From assembly GCA_944323485.1 (NCBI GenBank), contig CALUSR010000004.1, positions 124,001 through 188,000 on the forward strand: 64,000 nucleotides of DNA, read 5' to 3'. How positions within the stretch are numbered: position 1 is the stretch's first letter; each line of letters starts with the position of its first letter. Below, piece after piece: positions 1 to 7,495 of this stretch. The notes beneath the pieces were generated by a model. That model was not told the DNA's origin. It saw only the letters and a list, made by a program, of their open reading frames with translations, and made no database searches. A program made the translations under genes and the position numbers. The DNA is from Candidatus Gastranaerophilales bacterium (GTDB lineage: Bacteria; Cyanobacteriota; Vampirovibrionia; Gastranaerophilales; CAJFVJ01).

Positions 1-252
1 ATGCAGACGTTCATCAGAGTTTTTTATCTCTTCGATTGTTTTGTTTATTTTTTTCTGCAAATCTTCATCAAGAGTTTTGAAACCATACATAAGATATTCG
101 AACTCAAGATCGGATATAGGGTATTCTCCCTGCTCACAGCATAGAGAGCACCCTTCTTTACAGCAGAGATATTCTTTTTCTCTTTCAAAGATTGTATGCA
201 GAGTACCGTCAAGTATAAACAAAAACTTTTCGTATTCCTTAAGCTGATGCAT
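1..252 (-). CDS. YkgJ-type Cys-cluster protein, C-terminus outside window
   Basis: Reading the minus strand from the ATG at 252, the frame stays open for 84 codons to the window edge, so the 3' end of the gene is missing. Residues around 33-42 carry the cluster CCKEGCSLCC, the CxxxCxxCC signature of the YkgJ/UPF0153 family of putative zinc- or iron-chelating proteins. The rest is charged and soluble. It starts 9 bases after the flavodoxin stop, so it is probably the last visible gene of the lar operon. The metal-binding role is family knowledge; a link to lar is inferred only from position. The start is supported by position; I see no strong ribosome binding site. Confidence 0.7.
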   Translation of the reverse strand, partial: MHQLKEYEKFLFILDGTLHTIFEREKEYLCCKEGCSLCCEQGEYPISDLEFEYLMYGFKTLDEDLQKKINKTIEEIKNSDERLH

Positions 253-261
253 ATTCTGCCT

Positions 262-999
262 CTATCTGATAAAGTTTGTCGCAATTTTTTCAGGCAGAAC
301 AGGATGGTTTATGCCTTCTTTTTTTGCAGCTTCAAATGCTCTCAGGTACCATGTCATATTTTCTGCAAGAATTTGCATAATCTGTATACCTTCTTTATCT
401 TCATATACATCTTCTGCTTTTGAACCATGCACCATATTCCAGTAATTTGATGAAACAACAGGCATGTTGTTTATGGTAAAGTGTTTGTTTATAACGTCAA
501 AAGACGCTGTTGTTCCGGCTCTTCTTGCAGAGAGTACGGCTGCAGCAGGTTTAAATTTGAAATATTCTCCTCCTGCAAAGAAAGCTCTATCCATAACTGA
601 GAGCAATCTTCCAGTAGGGTGTCCGTAATATACGGGAGAACCGAAGACAAAGCCGTCTGCTGTTTTTGCTTTTTCTATTAAAGTATTTACAATATCATCA
701 TCAAATACACATCTCCCGCTGTTATTTTTTCTGCAAGCATAGCATCCGATGCAGTCTCTTATCGGTTCTGAACCAAGCTGGATTATCTCTGTATCAATTT
801 CATTTTTATTCAAAACTTTTGCAACTTCAGATAGTGCGGTATAAGTGCATCCATTTTTGTGCGCACTGCTGTTAATCAATAGTACTCTCATATTATTTCC
901 TCCATTACATTTATCAACCATTTTATTGCTGCATCCGCTCAAAAGAGCCATTGCGCTGATTGTGATTATAGAATTTTTCAAAAACTCTCTTCTTTTCAT
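262..999 (-). CDS. Flavodoxin/NADPH-dependent FMN reductase family protein with Tat lipoprotein leader
   Basis: 245 aa. Residues 1-23 read as a twin-arginine leader (KRREFLK) ending in a lipobox (LLSGC). Residues from about 37 form a flavodoxin-like NAD(P)H:FMN oxidoreductase: LLINSSAHKNGCT is the phosphate-binding loop, CIGCYAC the Cys pair typical of iron-sulfur flavoproteins, and FGSPVYYGHPTG the flavin-binding loop. Its ATG overlaps the larE stop (ATGA), so it is translated with the lar operon. A strong Shine-Dalgarno sits in frame before Met37 (ATG at 891), so a 209-aa cytoplasmic form could be made as well as the exported lipoprotein. Tat genes are present in the neighbouring unit. The substrate is unknown. 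Confidence 0.82.
   Translation of the reverse strand: MKRREFLKNSIITISAMALLSGCSNKMVDKCNGGNNMRVLLINSSAHKNGCTYTALSEVAKVLNKNEIDTEIIQLGSEPIRDCIGCYACRKNNSGRCVFDDDIVNTLIEKAKTADGFVFGSPVYYGHPTGRLLSVMDRAFFAGGEYFKFKPAAAVLSARRAGTTASFDVINKHFTINNMPVVSSNYWNMVHGSKAEDVYEDKEGIQIMQILAENMTWYLRAFEAAKKEGINHPVLPEKIATNFIR
889..903 (-). promoter_or_regulatory. Internal ribosome binding site and alternative start in flavodoxin gene
   Basis: On the minus strand GGAGGA (898-903) is followed by six bases and an in-frame ATG (889-891), the exact start expected for a leaderless flavodoxin. The upstream ATG at 999 is coupled to larE. The arrangement would allow an exported and a cytoplasmic product from one gene, or it shows that a Tat leader was fused onto an older cytoplasmic gene. 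Confidence 0.6.
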
Positions 1000-1778
1000 C
1001 TGTCCATACTCCCAGAGCGAAACCCCTCGAGGTCAAGAGTAAGATAGTGAAATCCTGCTGATTTTAGTTCTTGAGTTATCTTATCGCTGTTTTTCAATAA
1101 TTCTGCGAATTTGTCTTTTTCGATTTCTATCCTTGCTACATCTCCATGCATTCGCAGCCTGTTCTGCAAAAAACCGTTGTTTTTGAGAATATTCTCTCCC
1201 GTTTTTACCTGTTTTATTTTAGAAGCTTCAAGCAGCGTTCCGTAAGGAAATCTTGTTGCAAGACATGGAGTTGATGGTTTGTCGAATATATCTATTCCGC
1301 ATTCTTTTGCGTAGAGTCTTATTTCTGCCTTGGTTATTTTATGTTCCGCAAAAGGAGAAATAATATTCAGCTCTTTTAAGGCTTTTAACCCCGGTCTGTA
1401 TTCTTTCAGGTCATCATAGTTTGTTCCGTCAAATATATTTTCTAGATTGTTTGCTGCTGCGTATGCTTTGATTTGCTCAAAGAACATTTTTTTGCAGTGA
1501 TAACATCTGTCTTTAGGATTATTTTTAATGCTTTCATCATCAAGCGGGTTAAGTTCAAGAATTTTATGTTTGATATTATAGCGTTTGCAGAGTTGTTTTG
1601 TAAGAGCTGTTTCCTCTTCAGGCTGAAATATTGAAGAGAATGTTACCGCATGCAGGTTCTTATCTCTGCAGAGATATAGCAGAAGAGTACTGTCTATACC
1701 ACTTGAGAAAGCAAGACAGATGCCTTGCTTTCCCAAATTTTCGATAGTATTTTGAAGTTTTTGAAATTTATTATTCAT
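996..1778 (-). CDS. larE: LarE, ATP-dependent sacrificial sulfur transferase for nickel-pincer cofactor
   Basis: 260 aa from the ATG at 1778, which overlaps the larMN stop by eight bases; a longer reading to 1838 would run deep into larMN and is not used. The PP-loop motif SSGIDSTLLL lies near residue 25 (ATP pyrophosphatase family), followed by CYHCKK near residue 94 and a conserved PCLATRFPYG block. In the characterised LarE family the enzyme adenylates pyridinium-3,5-biscarboxylate and donates sulfur from its own cysteine. It acts in the cytoplasm in synthesis of the LarA nickel cofactor. Order here is larB, larC, larMN, larE. Family assignment is firm; the sulfur-donor cysteine was not mapped. 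Confidence 0.92.
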   Translation of the reverse strand: MNNKFQKLQNTIENLGKQGICLAFSSGIDSTLLLYLCRDKNLHAVTFSSIFQPEEETALTKQLCKRYNIKHKILELNPLDDESIKNNPKDRCYHCKKMFFEQIKAYAAANNLENIFDGTNYDDLKEYRPGLKALKELNIISPFAEHKITKAEIRLYAKECGIDIFDKPSTPCLATRFPYGTLLEASKIKQVKTGENILKNNGFLQNRLRMHGDVARIEIEKDKFAELLKNSDKITQELKSAGFHYLTLDLEGFRSGSMDR

Positions 1779-2682
1779 ATATTTCGACTGTTTTGTAAGA
1801 TAAAATATATCCGACAGCAGCCATAAGAATTGCCGCAATTATTATACCTGATATATTTGCGGTGATAGGCTGTATTTGCCCCAGAACAGCGGTTTTTGCC
1901 TGTATTGCTTCAGATACTGAATACAAAACGCCCTGAGTTTGCATAACCATAGAATCAGACATCTTAATCAAAGACCACTCGAGTCCGTCTGGTTTTTGAG
2001 AAGCATATTGTGCTAAGAATGCTCCGATAACAAGAGATGATATTGCAAAAACTGATGTCAGTATGCTTTGGCGAATTTTAGTGTTCATAACCGCATACAC
2101 GACAGCTGCCGTAAACAGTCCTTCGGCAGCACCTATGGCAAGATGTATTCCCTGCATAAGAGCTGCAAACGATGCGAGGTTAGAAGTTATTGAACCTGAA
2201 AGATATGCTTCTGCAACAACGGCAATAGAACCGAGTTGAAGTGCTGCTACTGAAGATAAAAATGCTCCGAGAGCATATTTTTTGTTATTGACAAGAGGCT
2301 TATAAACAAGAGGGTATACGACAAAGCAGGCAAGAAAACCCATATTGAATATATTGCATCCCAATGCCATTAAACCGCCATCAGCAAAGAACACAGCCTG
2401 TACTGTCAGGATTGCGCATATTGCAAGAAATGCAGCATATGGACCAAGAAGCGCAGCCAGTAATACTGCTCCGATAATATGTCCGCTCGATCCTGTTGAC
2501 GGTATTGTAAAGTTAATCATTTGCAGAGCAAAGACAAAAGCTGTCAACGCTGCAGCCTGCGGAATGTTTTCTCTTTTGAAATCTTTTCTTGCTTTTTTCA
2601 ATGCCCAGATTGCTGATACTCCTGCTATTGCCAGCATCGGAATACCTGTTACGGGACAAATTATACCGTTTCCTAAATGCAT
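1771..2682 (-). CDS. larMN: LarMN/CbiMN-type nickel (or cobalt) ECF transporter membrane protein
   Basis: 303 aa, several hydrophobic helices. It begins MHLGNGIICP, the N-terminal metal-binding signature of CbiM/NikM proteins (Met1, His2 and a downstream His). TGSSGHIIGAVL in the third segment matches the family. The C-terminal part contains a PDGLE block near residue 232, typical of the CbiN/LarN partner, so M and N are fused as in lactobacillar larMN. No larO/larQ (T component and ATPase) genes follow; the gene overlaps larE directly. Either the ATPase lies elsewhere or the MN unit works alone, as described for some CbiMN proteins. Nickel specificity is inferred from the lar context. Confidence 0.88.
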   Translation of the reverse strand: MHLGNGIICPVTGIPMLAIAGVSAIWALKKARKDFKRENIPQAAALTAFVFALQMINFTIPSTGSSGHIIGAVLLAALLGPYAAFLAICAILTVQAVFFADGGLMALGCNIFNMGFLACFVVYPLVYKPLVNNKKYALGAFLSSVAALQLGSIAVVAEAYLSGSITSNLASFAALMQGIHLAIGAAEGLFTAAVVYAVMNTKIRQSILTSVFAISSLVIGAFLAQYASQKPDGLEWSLIKMSDSMVMQTQGVLYSVSEAIQAKTAVLGQIQPITANISGIIIAAILMAAVGYILSYKTVEIYE

Positions 2683-2699
2683 ATGTATTCTCCTTTATT

Positions 2700-3437
2700 T
2701 TAGCTTATAACCATAACTCTAAGAAGAGGATTTTCATATTTCCTCTTGCCTGCTCCATAGCCTGTTTTTTCTATGACAAATTGTTCGGGCAGTTTTTCTC
2801 CAGTGTATAATGCTGCAGCTATTGCAGCACCTGTAGGTGTAACCATTTCTCCGTCATTATCAGTTATTTTGAGAGGGAGCTTATATTTTGATGCAATTTC
2901 GCATACGGCAGGAACCGGAACCGGAAGTTTTCCATGCTGGCATGTGACAAATCCGCGACCTTCCGCCAGTGTCGAAAAGAAAGTTTTTTCAGGATTCAAA
3001 TCATCATAAAGAACAGCAAAGCTTACTATATCGACAATTGAGTCAATAGCTCCGACCTCATGGAAGTGGACTTCTGAAATATCCCTGTTGTGGACTTTTG
3101 CTTCCGCATCCGCTACGATTGTGAATATTTTTTTTGCAAGTGTTTTTGCTTCATCTGATATATCTGCTCTATCTATAATTTTATTTACATCCTCAAGGTT
3201 TCTGTGTTCATGGTGATGATTATGCTCATGATGGTGATGGTGTTTGAGAGTAACATCAAAATCTGTTGCATGGATTGAGTTGATGAGAACATCAGAAATT
3301 TTGTAAGAAAATTCATCATCAAGGTTCATTGAATTCAGAGCTTTTTCAAGTTTCTTTCTGTCTGCGCCCAAATCAAGCAATGCCGCTACTGACATATCTC
3401 CGCTTATTCCCGATGCACATTCGAAGTATAAATTCAT
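2700..3437 (-). CDS. larC: LarC N-terminal half (LarC1), nickel-pincer cofactor nickel insertion
   Basis: 245 aa. It starts MNLYFECASGISGDM, the LarC family hallmark. A His-rich stretch near residues 66-78 (HHHHHEHNHHHEH) is typical of nickel proteins, and VHFHEVGAIDSIVD and VTPTGAAI are conserved. The protein stops right after GYGAGKRKYENPLLRVMV, where LarC1 ends in Lactobacillus plantarum. The LarC2 part, reached there by programmed frameshifting, is absent: larMN starts 17 bases after the stop. Full LarC proteins are usually about 400 aa. It is therefore a short LarC, or LarC2 lies elsewhere. It starts one base after the larB stop. Confidence 0.88.
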   Translation of the reverse strand: MNLYFECASGISGDMSVAALLDLGADRKKLEKALNSMNLDDEFSYKISDVLINSIHATDFDVTLKHHHHHEHNHHHEHRNLEDVNKIIDRADISDEAKTLAKKIFTIVADAEAKVHNRDISEVHFHEVGAIDSIVDIVSFAVLYDDLNPEKTFFSTLAEGRGFVTCQHGKLPVPVPAVCEIASKYKLPLKITDNDGEMVTPTGAAIAAALYTGEKLPEQFVIEKTGYGAGKRKYENPLLRVMVIS

Positions 3438-3438
3438 T

Positions 3439-4122
3439 TTATTTTGCCCCCGATATTTTTCTGTTAATCTGACTTGCGCTGTATCCGGCGTTGAATCCGT
3501 TATCTATATTTACAACAGTCATCCCCTCAGCGCAAGAGTTGAGCATAGTCAGTAAGGCAGATAAACCGTTGAAAGAAGCTCCATACCCGACTGATGTAGG
3601 CACCGCAATAACAGGAATATCGACAAGACCTGCTATAATTCCTCCAAGAGCTCCCTCCATGCCTGCTACAGCGATTATGACATTTGCCTTTTTGATTTCT
3701 TCTATGTTTGAGAGCAGACGATGAATGCCAGCAACTCCTATATCATAATATCTTTTGGTGTTGCTTCCGAAAAATTCGGCAACTGCTCTTGCTTCTTCTG
3801 CTACCGGAACATCTCCCGTTCCACCTGTGCAGATTGCAATTTCACCGACTTTTTCAACAGGATTTTGAATAAGAGTTATGACTCTTGCTGCTTCGTTGTA
3901 TTCGAGATTTTTGAATTTGACTTTGAGAAATTCAAACTGCTCTGCGCTGGCTCTTGTACCGATTATGTTTGAGTCGTTGTTTTTAAATGCAGTAAAGATA
4001 GTTTCGAGCTGTTCGTTTGTTTTGCACTCGCAAAAAACAGCTTCTGAAGCTCCTCTTCTTTTGAATCTGTCTATATCTAATTTGGCAAATTCCAAGTCTA
4101 TATATTTTTCATTCTTATCCAT
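3439..4122 (-). CDS. larB: LarB, nicotinate adenine dinucleotide carboxylase/hydrolase
   Basis: 227 aa. The C-terminal half resembles PurE-type AIR carboxylase: ICTGGTGDVPVAEEA, YYDIGVAGIHRLL, AVAGMEGALGGIIAGLV and AVPTSVGYGASFNG. These are the conserved blocks of LarB, which carboxylates and hydrolyses NaAD in the first step of nickel-pincer cofactor synthesis. It is the first gene of larB-larC-larMN-larE-flavodoxin. The promoter with a palindromic operator lies immediately upstream, inside the 3' end of the preceding gene, and its -10 ends only a few bases before the ATG, so the message may be leaderless. No larA is seen in the window. Confidence 0.93.
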   Translation of the reverse strand: MDKNEKYIDLEFAKLDIDRFKRRGASEAVFCECKTNEQLETIFTAFKNNDSNIIGTRASAEQFEFLKVKFKNLEYNEAARVITLIQNPVEKVGEIAICTGGTGDVPVAEEARAVAEFFGSNTKRYYDIGVAGIHRLLSNIEEIKKANVIIAVAGMEGALGGIIAGLVDIPVIAVPTSVGYGASFNGLSALLTMLNSCAEGMTVVNIDNGFNAGYSASQINRKISGAK

Positions 4123-4126
4123 AATT

Positions 4127-5224
4127 TTATCTTATAATTTGATAGCTACTATCAGTCAAGTATTTTTTATGCTGAACATTTATGTTTGTTTTTTCATGTT
4201 CTTCTTTTAGATATTGTTGTTTTGTTTTTATCCTGTTTAACAGTGATATTGCAGCAGATATAGCCATTGTATTTATGATAAAAGTCAATCCGTAAGATAA
4301 ATTTTTGCTCTTTAGATATTTTGTTTGTTTTTCAAGAGGCATTTTGAAGATATCTTTATACGATTTAATTTTATTATTTTCGATAACTTTTGTTTTGAAA
4401 ATTTTATCAACAGTTTTGTGTATCGGGCGTTCAATTATTTTTTCTCCAAAGAACATAAGAGGAACTGTTGTAGCAAATCTTCGGGCATTTTCCCTTTTTT
4501 CATATTTATCTCTGCTTGCATAGAAATAACTTGCTATGCTTACAGGGTATATGAGCGCACCGTAATGTGCGAGTTTCAGATCTCCGTCTTTTGTGAAATC
4601 AAGATGTTGAACAACTTTATCAATAAAAGGTTTCAGTTTTCTATAGGAGTTTTTATTTTTTGCAGATGCTAAAATTACAGCCGTTGCGCTTAATCCTGCT
4701 GCACCTGCCAGAACAAGCTTTTTTGTTAAATCAACGGCTTTCTCTTTTGCTTCTTTTTTCTGTTGTTCACTTTTATCTTTTTGCAGCCCTACGACAGATG
4801 TAAACTTTTCTTTCCCTGAATTTGATAAGGTCATTAAATTTCTCATAGGAGCAATAGCGAAAACTAAAGGAAGTATTAAACTAAAAGTTGCAGCTATCTG
4901 TCCGAATTTTCCAAGTTTAACCCGTTTTAGCAGATTTTTATCATTCCTGTTTATTTCAGTAACAGGAGAAGAAAGTTGTTGTTTGGGAATATCATAAATT
5001 TTTGAGAAAACTTTTGACGTTGCTTTTGCGGCTGCCGGAGCTGAAAAATAGAATAAAGCCGATTCAGAAAGTTCTGCAAATCCTATTTCTATAGATTCTT
5101 CCCTGCTTCTTGACAGTGCAAGTTTTGAGATAAGGCATCCTCCGGTATCTCTTGCAAACATTGCTATTGAAGAACTGTTTTCAAAACTGTTCAGTATTTT
5201 TGTCGGTAGTGATAAATTTGTCAT
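4127..5224 (-). CDS. Hypothetical multi-pass membrane protein
   Basis: 365 aa. I do not recognise the family. Hydrophobic segments lie near residues 106-125, 166-190, 222-238 and 312-330; between them are Lys-rich stretches (QKDKSEQQKKEAKEKAVD). There is no signal peptide, and the N-terminus is Ser-rich. It has its own promoter with the regulon palindrome at 5232-5262, and its 3' end contains the larB promoter. It lies between tatC and larB, so it belongs to the co-regulated block by position and operator. Function is unknown. Confidence 0.75.
   Translation of the reverse strand: MTNLSLPTKILNSFENSSSIAMFARDTGGCLISKLALSRSREESIEIGFAELSESALFYFSAPAAAKATSKVFSKIYDIPKQQLSSPVTEINRNDKNLLKRVKLGKFGQIAATFSLILPLVFAIAPMRNLMTLSNSGKEKFTSVVGLQKDKSEQQKKEAKEKAVDLTKKLVLAGAAGLSATAVILASAKNKNSYRKLKPFIDKVVQHLDFTKDGDLKLAHYGALIYPVSIASYFYASRDKYEKRENARRFATTVPLMFFGEKIIERPIHKTVDKIFKTKVIENNKIKSYKDIFKMPLEKQTKYLKSKNLSYGLTFIINTMAISAAISLLNRIKTKQQYLKEEHEKTNINVQHKKYLTDSSYQIIR
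4131..4159 (-). promoter_or_regulatory. lar operon promoter with 15-bp palindromic operator
   Basis: Minus strand: TTGACT (-35, 4154-4159), 17-base spacer, TATAAG (-10, 4131-4136), ATG at 4122. The spacer is filled by the perfect inverted repeat TGATAG-TAG-CTATCA (4140-4154). The same arrangement occurs at 5232-5262 and 8786-8814. The site lies inside the last codons of the 365-aa membrane protein. A repressor bound here would block polymerase; the regulator is not identifiable in the window. Confidence 0.72.
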
Positions 5225-5231
5225 AATAAAA

Positions 5232-5262
5232 AATATAGAACCTGATAATAACTATCAGTCAA
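5232..5262 (-). promoter_or_regulatory. Promoter with palindromic operator upstream of the 365-aa membrane protein
   Basis: Minus strand: TTGACT (5257-5262) and a weaker -10 TATATT (5232-5237) with a 19-base spacer. The spacer holds TGATAG-TTA-TTATCA (5243-5257), one mismatch from the perfect palindromes at 4140 and 8795. It lies between the tatC stop and the next start. Confidence 0.55.
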
Positions 5263-5269
5263 GAAAAAT

Positions 5270-5977
5270 TTATTTTCTTCTGGCGAAGAAAAGACCGATT
5301 TCAAAAAGCATATAAGTAGGCAGAGCTAATAGAATTTGGCTGACTACATCAGGCGGGGTCAAAATTCCTGCAATGATGAGAATTCCGACAATAACATATG
5401 AACGTTTATCGCTGATTGAGTCATAGGGAATTATATCAGATTTTATCAGAGAATATGTAATCAGAGGAAGCTGGAACATTAATCCGAATGATATTGACAT
5501 CCACAAAGACAGGTTAATTATGTTTGATATTCCAAATACGGCTTTAATATTTGATGAAGAAAAGCTCATACCGAACTTTATTATCAGAGGAAGTATGAAA
5601 AAAATGCAGAATAAAACTCCTAAAACGAACAGAAAACTTGAGGTTAGAACTGTTGTTTTTATGAATTTTCTCTCATTTTCATAGAGCGCCGGAAGAATAA
5701 AGTCCCATATTTTCTTTGCTATATAAGGAAAACAAACAACTAAATCGAGTACTGCAGCTGTTTTTATCTGTATAAGAAACACTTCTGCAGGGGAAAAATA
5801 GTTCAGCGAGATATTACTGTCAGAGATTATTATCCCTGTGAGCCACTCCAAAACTTTTGGTGAGGCAAAGAGCATAAACGGAAATACTAAACCAAGCACC
5901 AGCAAGCACTTCAAAATAGTTTCCCGAAGTGCTTCAAGATGTGCAATCAAACTTTCGTCATTATCCTGATTTGTCAT
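5270..5977 (-). CDS. tatC: TatC, twin-arginine translocase receptor subunit
   Basis: 235 aa, six hydrophobic helices. The N-terminal LIAHLEALRETILK matches the TatC signature (HLxELRxR-like), followed by YFSPAEVFLIQIK, and a conserved block FVLGVLFCIFFILP. It is the membrane receptor for folded proteins carrying twin-arginine leaders. It starts three bases after the tatA stop. The two Tat-type lipoprotein leaders encoded in this block (MKRREFLK and MKRRDFI) make local substrates likely. It is downstream of the polyferredoxin and aldo/keto reductase genes, in the same orientation. Confidence 0.95.
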   Translation of the reverse strand: MTNQDNDESLIAHLEALRETILKCLLVLGLVFPFMLFASPKVLEWLTGIIISDSNISLNYFSPAEVFLIQIKTAAVLDLVVCFPYIAKKIWDFILPALYENERKFIKTTVLTSSFLFVLGVLFCIFFILPLIIKFGMSFSSSNIKAVFGISNIINLSLWMSISFGLMFQLPLITYSLIKSDIIPYDSISDKRSYVIVGILIIAGILTPPDVVSQILLALPTYMLFEIGLFFARRK

Positions 5978-5980
5978 GGT

Positions 5981-6196
5981 TTAGACATCTTTGGGTTTGT
6001 ATTCTTCAGGCTTTTCACCTGCGTCTTCTATTGCATCTTTCAAACCTTGAGCTTCTGTTTTTATGATATCTTTTGCTTTTTTGTATTCATAAGATGCTCT
6101 GCCGAGAGCTCTTGCAAGTTCAGGAATTCGTTTTCCTCCGAACAACAAAACTATTACGACAAGAATCAGTATTATTTCTGTTATACCAAGTGACAT
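5981..6196 (-). CDS. tatA: TatA/TatE-type twin-arginine translocase pore subunit
   Basis: 71 aa. A single N-terminal helix ([19 protein letters not shown]) is followed by the [14 protein letters not shown] hinge and an amphipathic helix, then a charged tail. This is the standard TatA/E layout. A Shine-Dalgarno GGAG precedes the ATG. Only one TatA-type gene is present beside tatC, with no separate tatB, suggesting a minimal TatAC system, at least locally. It is 27 bases downstream of the polyferredoxin gene. Confidence 0.93.
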   Translation of the reverse strand: MSLGITEIILILVVIVLLFGGKRIPELARALGRASYEYKKAKDIIKTEAQGLKDAIEDAGEKPEEYKPKDV

Positions 6197-6223
6197 TTGT
6201 TTTCTCCTTAAGATAATAATATA

Positions 6224-7495
6224 TTATATTACTCTTTGTTCTTTTACTGCAAATATTTCAATTGCATCAAATTTGCAAGCATTTTTGCAGGCTCCGCAGC
6301 CGATACACTTTGATGCGTCCAAAACCGGATATTCGCCGTCGTTCTTTGATATGGCTCCTGTTGGACAATCTATGGCGCATATTCCGCATTTTGTGCATGA
6401 TTCATTGTTGATATAAGCCATGGCGATTCTTGTTTTTTTCTTTTCATCAAGAGTTATCCTCTTTATGGCTCCTGAGGGGCAGACTCTTGAGCATTCATGG
6501 CAGTCATATTTGCAGAAGCTATTTGAATAATCAATATATACGGCTCCAAATTTATTATCTGCTTTTTTGATAATTTTTTGAGGGCAGTGTTCTGCGCAGA
6601 GGTTGCAGTTGAGACATTTATTCAGAAACCTTTCGGGAGAAATACCACCCGGAGGCAGAATGATTTCAGAAATTTTTTCTGATATTTTATTTTTAAATTC
6701 TATACCTGCTTTTAGAGCTGCTCCAAATATTACAACGACTGAAGATGCAAGAATAAGGCTTCGTCTTTTCAGACTGAATTTGACAGGTTCTTTTTTTTTA
6801 ATACCATATTGAACACCGTGTCTCGGGCATGAATCAAGGCATCTGAGACATTTTATGCAGGTTTCATTGTCAACTGTTTTTTCTTTCGGATTTATGCTTC
6901 CGGTCGGACAGCTTGTTGCGCATTTTCCGCAGGATACACAGATATCTTTCGGAAGATATATTTTATTCAACGAATATTTTGATAATAGTCCGAGAATCGT
7001 TCCGACAGGGCATATATTTGAGCAGAAAAATCTGTTTTTGAAGAAGACTATCGCAAGAACAATAATTGCACCGACTATTCCTGCAAGTGATAAAGTCATG
7101 GCGGAACCAAAAAGTGTATACGGGTCGAGATATCTTATTACAATAGCGCAGCCGCCAGCCAGAACACCAAAGCATACAGCTGCGATAAAGTATTTAACGG
7201 GATAGTTTTTTTGTGTCTTATTTTTTTTTCTAAAGATTAATGCAGCGAGTTCCTGAAATATTCCAAAAGGACAAATCAGTGAACAATAAAATCTTCCGAA
7301 TATAAATGTCAGAAGAACAATGCCAGCAAATAAAACGGCTGTTATTATTGAAAAGTCGGCAAATGTTTTTTGCATGACAGGTGTGAACTGAATATCAAAT
7401 ATCTTTAGGGGATAAAATATTCCAAAGATACCAAGTATTGCCAGAATAAAAATAACAGAGGCTATGAACAGTCTGATTTTGTAAGCATATTTCAT
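6224..7495 (-). CDS. Membrane polyferredoxin, NapH-like domain fused to NapG-like ferredoxin repeats
   Basis: 423 aa. The N-terminal half has four to five membrane helices with two Fer4_5/NapH motifs, CSLICPFG (about residue 90) and CSNICPVG (about 157). Then come CxxCxxCxxxCP clusters: CVSCGKCATSCP, CIKCLRCLDSCP, a hydrophobic segment preceded by LKRRS, CLNCNLCAEHCP, CHECSRVCP, CTKCGICAIDCP and CIGCGACKNAC. Six [4Fe-4S] sites are likely. NapH and NapG are normally separate quinol-oxidising and electron-relay proteins; here they are one chain. The start overlaps the aldo/keto reductase stop by one base, so it probably moves electrons between the membrane pool and that exported reductase. The partner assignment is inferred. 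Confidence 0.85.
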   Translation of the reverse strand: MKYAYKIRLFIASVIFILAILGIFGIFYPLKIFDIQFTPVMQKTFADFSIITAVLFAGIVLLTFIFGRFYCSLICPFGIFQELAALIFRKKNKTQKNYPVKYFIAAVCFGVLAGGCAIVIRYLDPYTLFGSAMTLSLAGIVGAIIVLAIVFFKNRFFCSNICPVGTILGLLSKYSLNKIYLPKDICVSCGKCATSCPTGSINPKEKTVDNETCIKCLRCLDSCPRHGVQYGIKKKEPVKFSLKRRSLILASSVVVIFGAALKAGIEFKNKISEKISEIILPPGGISPERFLNKCLNCNLCAEHCPQKIIKKADNKFGAVYIDYSNSFCKYDCHECSRVCPSGAIKRITLDEKKKTRIAMAYINNESCTKCGICAIDCPTGAISKNDGEYPVLDASKCIGCGACKNACKFDAIEIFAVKEQRVI

